Assembly: GCA_030549495.1 (NCBI GenBank)
Contig: JAUIRK010000964.1
Span: forward strand, 558,001 to 622,000
Origin: Nectonema munidae
Taxonomy: Eukaryota; Nematomorpha; Nectonematoida; Nectonematidae
DNA: 64,000 bases
Direction of reading: 5' to 3'
This document shows, piece after piece, positions 26,260-36,699 of the stretch. The notes under the pieces are model-generated. The model did not search any database and had not been told where the DNA came from. It saw nothing but the letters and a program-made list of their open reading frames with translations. The position numbers and the translations under genes were made by a program. Positions within the stretch are counted from its first letter, which is position 1. The number at the start of each line of letters is the position of its first letter.

Positions 26260-26800
26260 TTTTGATTTTAAAAATACATCTTTGATTCACAATTTTAGAA
26301 TTTCTTGCACTCTAAGTGCAAAACTGAGACCAGAAATGAAATCAGAGCTGACTTTTTAGCATAAAACAATATATTTTTTTTGAAATTTGAATAAAGGTTT
26401 TGAAAACAAATTTCAGACATCAACTGCAAATTTGATCTACACTTTTTCCAAAATTAATCAGCAGAGAATATATTTTATTTAAATTTGGACAAATGTGTTT
26501 AGAAACAATTTTAAGGTGTCAACCTCAAATTTAATTGAAATTTTCACAGATTTCGACGCATTAATTGCGAAAACTGATAAGAAATGAAATCAGCCTTGGT
26601 GAATTAGTTCAAAGATTTAATTTTATTCAAAAATTTTCAAAATACATTTTTTGGAGATAAATTTAAGTCATCAACTTTAAATTTATTGATACAAATGTCA
26701 TGCTTAAACAGCAAATTTGACTGACACTTTTAAATATTTCGACGCACTAACTTCGAAAACTTCCAGAAATGTTTAACCATCATGTTCAATTTTGTATAAA
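26260..26800. repeat. Degenerate minisatellite, about 200-250 bp period
   Basis: Three units are recognised by 'ATTTCGACGCA.TAA.T.CGAAAACT' (26549, 26745) or its variant (26300), followed by 'AGAAATGAAATCAG' and a T/A-rich stretch with 'ATCAACT..AAATTTGAT'. A fourth, distant unit is at 24735. No coding content. Confidence 0.5.
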
Positions 26801-26929
26801 AAATATTTTTTATTTAAATATAAAATGTATGTTTTTGCAGACTGAAATCAAAAGTTGCACGTAGCGAAATAAGGAAAGCAAGAGATATAATATATCCCCC
26901 ACTTTAATACAATAAATATTTTAGTTAAA

Positions 26930-27069
26930 GGAAGGGGGCTTAATAGAGCGCTGTTGCTGTTAGGGCTAAATGAAAGAGCCTTACGCATCTCGGTCTGAAG
27001 TGCATTACTCAAAGATGCTCGTGAACCAGATTCAAGAAAAGGTGATACTTCATCTCTTATGGCAACTTT
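26930..27069 (-). CDS. Unrecognised candidate host exon
   Basis: Minus strand, after a good acceptor (GTTTCGTTCCAG|AAA). It stays open for more than 45 codons with balanced, coding-like codons: KVAIRDEVSPFLESGSRASL, then NALQTEMRKALSFSPNSNSA, then LLSPLPLTK. It is Ser/Pro-rich with a basic patch (RKALSFSP) that could be phosphorylated. I do not recognise the family. The 3' limit is uncertain: no strong donor was found, and the frame runs on to a stop near 26862. It lies far upstream of the formin exons on the same strand, so it could belong to that gene or another. Confidence 0.3.
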
Positions 27070-27079
27070 CTGGAACGAA

Positions 27080-30000
27080 ACTTCTAGGAGATTTTACAGA
27101 AGATTGTTTTGATTACAAGCTTACATAAATATTTTTTTAACTCTGTCATGTGTATAGTTTACGCACACAAATCCCTTTCTTTTCATGGTGCTCCACGTTG
27201 TTTTGTTTGGAGTAGAATTTACAGAACTGGCTTAATGAAGCTTCTTGCCATAAAAACATTACACTTCTTCCAAATCAAATGCCTTTTAATTCAAAGGTTC
27301 CTAAGCATTAGGGTATGTCATACTAATGAACATTGAATTTATGCTTTAGTATATCATTTTTCTTATGTAATAAGATGTTCTAAGTTTATTCATTTAGGAT
27401 AACATTTTGGAAATGTTGTTTTATTTACGGGGATATCTCATTTTATAAAAAGTTTTAAGCCTTTTATAGTCGATAGTTTTAAATGTTTACTCCTTTAAAA
27501 AGTTTTTTTCATCGTAAATTTTCGTTTAAATTTATAAAATCGAATATTTTTATAACCATTAAAGTTTTTTGGTTAAAAAAATTTGCTTTACTCCTATAAA
27601 AAATGTCTGATTTTATTGCGAGAAAAACTAGAAAATGTTTGCCTACTTTACTTTCTGAATATCTTGTAGGTTCTAGGTAAATGTTAACTGAGTATCCAAA
27701 TTTACGGTACTCTTTGTAAAAATAGCTTTATCTGAAAGAAAAAAACCCTTATTGAAGTAAAAAACAACGTGATGTTAATATGAAAGAGATATTTATAAAG
27801 TTGAATTTGAAATGGCATAAGGGGGCTCAAATTCAAACAGTGTATTTAAAGAGACAATTTTACGGTCAGAAAGCTATAGAACAAAGACTCAATCGTGGCT
27901 GGCCTATATTTTGTGAAATCTCAATAGGTATAGATAGAGCAAGCAATTTGTGAAATTCAAAACTTGATACGCTTTTTGATATTCAAATGAGCTGTGCTAA
28001 AATGTCAAATCTGATTCGATAAAATTCAAACATTTTCAACCATTCTCATATATTATATTTATATATGCGTAAAACGTGAGTTATCGGGTATTGAAATTTT
28101 CTTGGACAGTATACCCATATCTTTATTGTTTCTAGACAGGTATAAGAATTATCTTATCTTATTATACATTACATGCACACATATATAGATAGATAGTATC
28201 TTTAATTCGTCTATAAAGTATACAAAAGGGAATTCAGGGATAGGTCAGACAAATCTCGTTGCAAACAATGATACTTTAATTAAGCGGAAAGAAAGGCCAG
28301 TCTTTACAATGAAGATCATTACCAGTTTCGCGATTTACACAAATACCTACTCTTGACCAGGATTTAATCAAGTCTTTCCCCATTCTTATGAAAGCGTAAG
28401 AAGGCAGGCACAATTGCGTGTTCCATAAGCCCTGATTCACCTAAAATCAGCTTCGCTTATCAAATCAGCTTTGCACGGAGCCGAAGAAGGAAGAGTTCGA
28501 ACTTGAGAAAGGTACTCATCTTGCATTTCCTTAAAGAGTATGTGCTTTGCAAATAATTGCATATTTTGTTTCAAATATGGTCCAACGTCGATTAACCAGT
28601 TAAGTACCAGACAAAGCAGATAACCTTTTTCAATTTCTATTGATTTCAGTCAAAAGTAAGCATCATTGATATTAAAGAGATAATAAGATAATACATATGT
28701 ACTTTTCGTGCTTTTCGATAGGTGGTATTTTTTGATTTACGAACAACTCGTCCAGAAATAATGAGTCTAATTTTCAAAAATATTTGTCATCCGATAAATT
28801 AAATAGCTAAATTAAAGTTAAATAGCGTTTTGAAGCTTTCTTCTTCTTTGAAGTTTCCTTGTAAACTCTAAAATATATGTTGTATTTTTAAGTCATGTGT
28901 CAATAAAATATCTGTAATATGATAGGATATTACAAGTTGAATAAATTGGATTGATATGCTTTTTAAACACAAGAGGAAAAAATGATGAATTTCAAAATTT
29001 AACTGTTATATTACTCACTCCAATAATAAAACAATGTTTGTAGTAGGAGTCGAAATTTACCGACATATTAGTTTTTGGTAAAACCGAAGTAAAAATTTTG
29101 ATTACCGGTACTCTACAAAAAACTGTATTTTATTAATAAGGATGAAAAAACTCCTACCACATAAAATTTAAAGCCCCTTTTATATTCTTGCAAAATTTGA
29201 TTCTAAAAAACTCAGTAATGCATCTAATGTCTTACAAGCGAGATGAGATTAGAGTTTTAAAACAAAATTTTTGGGAGGACAAAAATGCTTTCAGATGCAA
29301 CGCTTTTATATCTAACTGCTAGTTAATTTTGATAAAGTCAAATTTATAAGTGTTAAATCTACAAAATGATATAAATAATAAAATTTCTAATAAAATTAAT
29401 AGAACATTATATATTATATATTTTTAAAAACAAATAAAAAAGAATGTGGAAATACGAGACGAATATATAAAAATTTGTCGGAATATATAGCTTTATTATG
29501 TTATCACTTAAAAATTACTTTATAAAACTTTTTTTCAAATATTAATCGATAAACCGAAAAATGGTAAAGCAGATTTTCTCTTTCGAAATAATTGGAAATT
29601 ATTATGATTTTCATTTTAAAACTGGTAGTGAACATATCGATAAATTTTCTTTTCAAAATTTTTAGAAACCTGTAATTACTTCTAAGATATTATTTGAAAC
29701 CTAGTTCTCGCCACTCTTCATTAAAACTTCTGCTCCACTGTTAATACACGATTTTTTGTGCCCCAAACATATCATTTTAAAATGCATTTCGATTTACCCC
29801 ATTTTGAGTTATTTTTCCTCGTAATTAATTAAAAACATTTTCTAATTGAAATAAGGAAATCTTACTTTGCAAGATCAAAAAAATTCACTAACTTTGACAA
29901 AAAGGAAACAATTCCCTTATTTTTTTGAAAAATTTTGCACGAAGTGATGGATTGAACATTTTATCGATAGTTACAATTTGCATCTACGAGGAAGAATGGA

Positions 30001-30889
30001 AGTAACAAAAGGGCTGCTAGGGGTCCATAAATGCTAATACTCTCTCGTTATAATGGAATTCGCTAATTTCAAATGCTAATAGATTAGTTTATTTGGAATA
30101 TTAATACAAATATTGATTGATCACAATGAAAAAGTAGCTTTATCCAAAAAAGAATAGAAACATATTTTATAGTTCTGCTCCGTATTATGAGATGGCTAAT
30201 ATTCTCTTTTTCCTTTTTGAGATAGTGTGATAGAAAATTGATTTATGCAGTAAAAAAATATAAATGTAAAAGAGGTGATATTGAAATTAATATCAGTAAA
30301 ACGAAACTAACATAAAAATTTGGAAGATAACACTAAGTGTAGGGTCACACGGAAAAGAGATGATAAATCTTGCTTAAAATAGTCAATTTTTTCATTATAT
30401 TTTACATTGGAAAATTTTATAGTAATTTTTTATAATTTTTCAAATTTCCTACGCTTTTCCGCTATTGTGAGAAAATTTATATTTCATTAAATATATTTCT
30501 TTCTAAGGGGTCTTTTTTTAAATAATGTATAAGGTGGGGTTGAGTTAAAAAATTGAGACGCACTGATTTAGAAAAATAAACTTAGCGTTTTTTAATAAAT
30601 TTTGAAGAGTATTTAATGCTGTGCAATGTTCTTATTGTGAGTGCTAAATTCAGGCCCATCCTCTCTAAATTGTGGACATTAGAACTGACTATTTTTTGAA
30701 TTGTTTCCTGGATTATAGGAGCATCGTAGACTATCAATCTACATTGCCTTAGTTTTATTTGCACTTGAAAATATTTCGCTTGTAATTGAGTTGTGAAAAA
30801 AAGTTGTTTGTTAATAACTTTTTCATTTCCTCCTCCCAGTAATTATTTCTGACATGTAACTACCACAGAAATTACTCACTCACTACGTT
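27080..30889. other. Intergenic or intronic sequence, no gene supported
   Basis: AT-rich. The block 28230-28530 is GC-richer but carries no convincing exon. Frames at 27109-27336 (plus) and 30582-30764 (minus) are unrecognised. A short GATA run lies at 28185-28198. Confidence 0.4.
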
Positions 30890-31300
30890 GTATACTCGCA
30901 GCTAAGCGTGTGATAATTGTTAGTCCTTGAATGAAATTACCCGCCACAATTGCCTATTGTGCAAAGAGTCCAACCATAGACTCTCCTGTCCCCTGTGCTT
31001 GCTTGCGTGTACACAAGAGACAACTCCATTTTTTGAGGAGCAGCCGGCACAAGAAGCTTAGGCTGTGATTAGTCGTGTTTGCGCGCCCCTTTCATGCATT
31101 ATTCAGTCAGTCCGTTGTCCACGCTTTTCTGTTTGCTCTGCGTGAACTGGAGAAGGAAGGCTTAACTCAACTCTCCTTCCAAGAGTTTGCCTTTTCTTGG
31201 CAGTTATGAAAACACTCACCGAGATCCTCTATTCCTCTCTCTCATTGTTCACACGCATAGCGCCTGCCTATGCTATGCAATTATTTTGTAAATAATGGAC
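30890..31300 (-). promoter_or_regulatory. GC-richer block, candidate promoter/first exon
   Basis: A roughly 400-bp block with much higher GC and several CpGs than its surroundings. On the minus strand a donor-like ATCTCG|GTGAGTG ends a possible non-coding first exon at 31220. The plus strand also offers sites. If real on the minus strand, it is placed to serve the formin gene about 20 kb downstream, but no RNA evidence is available here. Confidence 0.25.
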
Positions 31301-31328
31301 TTAGCAAGTGGAAAAGGTGTTTTGTCAT

Positions 31329-31375
31329 TACATATATATATATATATTTATTTTATATTTATTTATTTATTTATA
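31329..31375. repeat. AT dinucleotide and ATTT low-complexity run
   Basis: (AT)n followed by (TTTA)n units directly beside the GC-richer block. Confidence 0.8.
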
Positions 31376-33582
31376 TAGTTCCACTAAGTCACATTATCCT
31401 TCCTTCATTGTGTGTTTTGTTCGCCACATTTTAACCTAAAAATTGCTGATTCAGTTTCTCCTTTTTAACAAAAAGTGTTATCCAAGCGCATATGCTTTAT
31501 TTTCAATACTTTCAGAGGAAAAGCATCTTCGCAAGACTACTAGAATTATTGGCAGCTTCGTAAAGCTCCAAAAGCATCAAAACCTTGATTATACCGAGAG
31601 ATAACTAATGAATTTGTAAGGTTTCCTTAAGTGTAACTAACTAACTTTAGTAAAGTCTCTTGTCCAAAAATCCACTAATGAATTAGTAAAGTTTACCAGG
31701 TTGAAAGTGTAATCTACCATAAAAATTAGAAATTTTAAAAAAAGTAAGTATTTCTAAATAAACTTGAATGATAAATTTAGATAATTAGAAATACTAGTAA
31801 CTATAATTGTCCATAAATTTACTACAACGCCTTCTTTACTATGAAAATCAAATTTGAAATTGAAAGTAAATATATTTGGAAAGTTTTGAAACACACGTAT
31901 CCATTAAATGAACAATATTCATAATACCTTTTTATAAAAGATTTTAAGTTTTTTTGTAAGCATATCTCTAAAAAAACAAGGAAAATATATCGTGAGACTC
32001 ATTATTTTCTTTACATTTAACGCCATCTAACTTTCTCTTTGTATAGTGAGGCCTTCTGTGTATCTTCAAAAGTGCATGCAATATTTGTTATTGATTATCA
32101 TCTTCTAACATTTAATGAATGCTCCTTCTGGTGTATTATTTAGTTATATTTGTGAAAATAGCATACTTAGTAGCCGTAACTAATAAAGTTTGTTAAGTCA
32201 TCGTTTACGAATCTAACTAGTAAGTGATAGTCATTTTTTCTTTTATTGAAAGAAATCTGTCATGATACTAAGAATATTATAACCTGGTTGTGCTTATAGG
32301 AATTTAAATTTAACTTACTACCTCCTCGAAATGTACCATGCTACTTGATGCCTCTATAATAATATAAATAAATAAACCTCATCTTTAAATAATATAATTA
32401 ATTAATTCAAAATAATTCCCAACTTTATTTGGATAACGAATTGGAAAAAATACAAGATATTTCAGTCGTTACGAGTTACGACTTTTTCAAATATGATAAG
32501 AAGGTTAAAAGCAATTTGTTTATAAAACACTTTTACCTTGTATTCATTTTTTCGATTTGATTATTCAAATAAAGTTTGGATATATTTTTTATTATATAAA
32601 AGCTACCAACATTTCTTAATTTCCTATTTTAGAAGTATATTTACCCTCTCAAAAATATAAAAATTATTTTGATCGAAAGAGTGTCTACGTTTAAATTGCT
32701 ATATAAAGTTGTTATGTAGGGAATTAGTTGGTCAGTAAATAAATGAAATAATAATCATCATTTTAGTCAGTAGAGTAAAAAAATAATTTAAAATTAGAGA
32801 TAATAACATTACATTTTTGCGTTAACGATTGATGGATTTCGTTAATTTTTCGTTATATATATTTTCACATCCAGTGTAATAAAAGAGTAAAAAATCAAGC
32901 CGTGATATATATTTATTCATGCCAAATTTCTATACTGCTGCAAATAAGTATCAACTTTTTCTTGTCTTTTAATTTAAAATTTGATGTAAAATTCGACTCA
33001 AGCATTCATCATTTCAATGTCAAGGTAACAAAAGTATAAGACCTTCAAGGGCAGAAACTCAAAAAAGGCACTTCTGCAATCGACTATACCTGGAATTAAT
33101 GTTTTGTGATAAAAATTTTCCTAAAAAAGTAGAATTTTCAAAAACACTAGCATAGTCCAGCATTTTGGTAAATATTTTCAAACACCTAACTATAAAAAAT
33201 TGACGAAAAGTAAGCAAACTTTTTATTTAGGTAAAATAACGAAAAAGGACCAAAAATTTTCTAATTAAACGGTAACAAGATTTTTTCAAAGTAACGATAA
33301 CCATATAACGAAGTTACTTTTAGTAGTAACGCATCCAAGTCTATTAGTCAGAAAGTTATTTAGTTAAAGGCTCTCTATCTACATAGAGAGGACATCTAAC
33401 TCATCTAAAACTAAATTAGTGAGTATTATTTTGACTAAAAGATAATGTGGCTAAGAGATAAACTATTAACTTAACATTTGGACTATATATAAATATTACT
33501 ATAGTTATAAATATTTTCAACTTGAAAATCCTATGTTATTTATAATGAGTTTTTGTCCAGAGATAAATAAAATAAGCTCCTT
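31376..33582. other. Intergenic sequence, no gene supported
   Basis: AT-rich with repeated 'CTAACTAGTAAGT/TTTAGTAAAG' style words but no definable repeat unit and no open frame of note. Confidence 0.4.
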
Positions 33583-35060
33583 TTAGGAGAATTGTAAAAA
33601 AAAGTTCACGCACCAATCAAAAAACATTTCAGAGCCGAAAATAGACATTTTTAAGAAATTTTTTTTTATTAAATCAATAAAATTTTCTTCTTTCAGTGCA
33701 TTGGTTACTCCTCGAAATTCTCGCTTTTTATAAGGGTTAAATATTTTAAACAGGTTTTCAAAATCATTTTCATTATACTTTTGATCATTGAACCAAAATT
33801 TCTCCCAATCATAACAAATAAAGCGGCATGTACTAACCAAGGAAGCCAAAAAGCCTGAAATTGCCAAAGTTGTTTCCGAGTTCCATAATGCTCTACTGAT
33901 GTTTGGAAGTTTTGAGAACTTAATTTGTGGAAAAACCATTTGCTTCAAAAAATTTAAAAACTTGTATTAAATGGAACAGGAACCTCATATCGTCTCTTCT
34001 CACTGAGTTCTCATGAATTTTTTCTTCACCATTTTCAAAATTTAAAATCAATTTGCTGTAATTTTTCACAAGTTCTTGAATGAATGGATATTCTATGTTA
34101 GGGGAAATTTTGTTTTCTTTGAAATTTTGATTCACTATCAGATAAAGTATTCTATCAAGTATGTGATGCTGGTAACTTATATATTGTGGTTCTCTAAATT
34201 TCTCTCAGCAAACATTTTCTGTAAAATTTTGACTGCTCCCTTTTTTCTGCTAGTGTTGACATTTGTAGCATCACTGATGATCATATTTATCGACTCCCAA
34301 AGCTTATATTCTTCAATTGTATTTACAACGAATCAGCAATTGTTTGAGATTACCCATCAACTATTATTGCAGCATTTATCCTAAATTCTCTTGTTTCATT
34401 TTTCAGCACTATAACCTGAATTTCATTAGGGGTCGTTCACAATTGACGTCAACCTTTTTTTGATAAATTTCAACCCTCCCCTCATGTCAACTTTTAGATA
34501 TATCATCATAACAAAATCGACTTATGTCAACTTTGGATACCCCCCCCCCCCCCACTTTTAGTTGACGTCAATTGTGAACGACCCCACCATCAATTTTTTC
34601 GATCAAAATGGACACACTAAAATTATTTAGATAATATTTCCGTCATTTCTTTTTTCATATCAGATCCTTTTCTTCTAACAGCTTTGTATATTGCTTGTTG
34701 AGTTGGAATGGGAACTTCAATACCTTGTTATGCAAAACTTCTCAAAACCGTGGCAGCTTTGCTCGTTGATAAACATGTATTTGTTGCCAATTTAGTAGCT
34801 AAATTAGTTTTATTATATTCAGTCAACTGATATGAGAGTAAATTGAGTCAACTTGGAGCTGAAAATTTTTTTTACCTTCCGAACATAGCCAAACACCTTT
34901 TGTTTGCGTAATATGAAATATTTCATCGAAACAATCCAGTTTTTGTTTTTTCAAACAATTTTGATTAAAAGTTACCAAATTATTCAGTTTTTTAGCTTGA
35001 TCAGATAAACGTGGGAAATTAAGTTTTTCTTCCCATAAATTTATGATTTCGACTCTTATA
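33583..35060 (-). mobile_element. Unclassified transposase-like gene, degraded
   Basis: Minus strand, pieces in order. About 35035-34930: 'KLNFPRLSDQAKKLN' and 'FDEI'. About 34830-34630: 'LATNTCLSTSKAATVLR', then 'IPTQQAIYKAVRRKGSDMKK'. About 34330-34210: 'MIISDATNVNTSRKKGAVKI', a D-x-T-N-V-N-T block that looks like an RNase H-type catalytic strand. 34135-33920: 'IEYPFIQELVKNYSKL', 'RRDDMRFLFHLIQVFKFFE'. 33948-33583: 'LPNISRALWNSETTLAISGF', 'RFICYDWEKFWFNDQKY'. I recall these blocks from many arthropod uncharacterised, repeat-borne proteins, but cannot name the superfamily (hAT-like at best). It has at least three frame breaks and one MITE insertion, so it is inactive. Confidence 0.55.
34429..34585. 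mobile_element. 157-bp MITE with 25-bp perfect terminal inverted repeats
   Basis: The left end GGGGTCGTTCACAATTGACG extends for 25 perfect bases and is mirrored at the right end. The ends contain TGACGTCA. The centre has a 14-base C run (34542-34555). The GGGG.CGT...ACGTC style ends resemble ISL2EU-type MITEs, but the flanks (ATTA / ACCA) show no clear duplication. It splits the transposase-like gene around it. Confidence 0.85.
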
Positions 35061-35339
35061 GCATTGATTCTTTTTTTGTTTTTATTGTTTTGGCGAGAAA
35101 ATAAAAACGATCATATGATATGTGTCTTCATTGGAATTCTGGTGAAATCCCTTACAGAACTTTCTTACATAGGAATACATCGTCTTTTTTTATGTGAATC
35201 TTGAAATTTTAATAGTTTTTCTGTCCATTGGCCTTTATTTTTTTTCTATTATAAGAGTATCGTTCTATTCTAGAAATTAGAAAATTTAGTTCATTTTAAT
35301 TTTATAACAAAACATTGCTCAAAATAAAAATAAATAATA

Positions 35340-35502
35340 GATTGGTTGGTTGGAGATATCAAAGCACTTTCAGACGTAAGGCTATATGCTCGCATTATGC
35401 TTAAGATGGTTAATCACAATTTTTGTGAATTTGTTTTTAGAGTTGGGAGGCTTGGGGATCGAACCCCTGACCTTCAACTGTTAAGCTGAGAGGTACACCT
35501 AA
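35340..35502 (-). repeat. tRNA-derived SINE, second family
   Basis: On the minus strand from about 35502: CTCAGCTTAACAGTTGAAGG, then GGGGTTCGATCCCC, a B box inside a T-arm-like stem. A unique body follows, and the end is repeated CCAA units (35341-35352). The body differs from the SINE at 2054-2212. Confidence 0.6.
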
Positions 35503-36699
35503 CAAGCATTGAGGTTCGTTGAATAAGTGAACCTTAAATTTAAAAAAGTAAGTTAAGTTCTAAATCCGAAAAATTTAATTTTTTGAATCAAATAAGCGTT
35601 GATATCTCTAAAAAATATTTTATTTAAAAAAAATAATTGTTCAAAATTTTAAGGGCAAAAAAATTAAAGTGTTTAGTGTTTAAGTCGAAGATTATTTTTA
35701 AAGACAAAGGACGACTTGTGCACAGGCTTATGCACTTTTGTAGCCTCTCATGTCTTTTTCGAAAAATAAAGTACTAATGAATTCTTATGAAATCATTTCA
35801 ATAAAGCTCATTATTTAAAATGTTTTTTTGTATATTCAATAGATTTTATAATAAAACTAAAGTTGTAATAGAATTTAACTCACTTTTTATGAAAAAAGCA
35901 CACATTAAAAATCATAAAAAAAGAAAAACTCTATATAAGTTATAGATAGCTATGCGTGACATTTTTTGGAGACAAAAAAATGAAAAATTATAACTCTAAA
36001 CACACCTTTCAAACTGTAAATATATTGTTGTTTAATATCTTTCCTGACCTAATAAATCGTTGCTTTTTTGCGATTTCATTACAAAGTGTTATACAGTTTA
36101 TTTTGTTAACTATAGTGTTCCATATATGGAAAGAATTTGAAAAATCAATTTGTCCTTAAATAATTTTATGAAAAGAAACTTGTTCCAATCAAAAGTATTG
36201 AAGATATCATTAGAAAATGGAGTGTAGAAATTTGAAAAAAATTATAAGGAAGATGCTGTCGTTTTCAACTTATAAAAAAACTAAAAATCAAATTTAGAAA
36301 TACCTGGATTTTACTTGTAACCGTAGAATGACTTTAGGCCTAATACTGAAGAGATTTGCGACTAAGCTCTGATATAGCCATTGCACACGAAAATCATGAT
36401 TGTCTAATTTAACAAATGTCTGTTCAAGTGGTCTGAAAAACAGTGCAAAAATATTTAAATGTAAACTTTTTTCAAAGTACGTTTTAAGCGCATATAAGCC
36501 CACAATGATTCAAACGGCTTTCCTCCTTGGCAAATGAACTGAAAGCTTTAGAGCGAGGCTATAAATCATGTTATCATAAATATAACTAAAATATTAAACT
36601 CATTTTGCACCTCTAAATTTGCTCATATGTTTTCAATCTTATGTTATATATATTCTTAAAGTTACGAGTATATTTCTTTTATATTATACTGCCATATTA
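35503..36699. other. Intergenic sequence, one transposase-like frame
   Basis: The minus frame at 36503-36294 (YALKTYFEKSLHLNIFALFF...) looks more protein-like than its neighbours, but I cannot place it. The rest shows no supported feature. Confidence 0.3.

Noticed and set aside
31213-31220. Confident first exon of the formin gene
   Set aside because: A single donor-like site in a GC-richer block is weak evidence at a distance of 20 kb; kept only as a low-confidence regulatory candidate.
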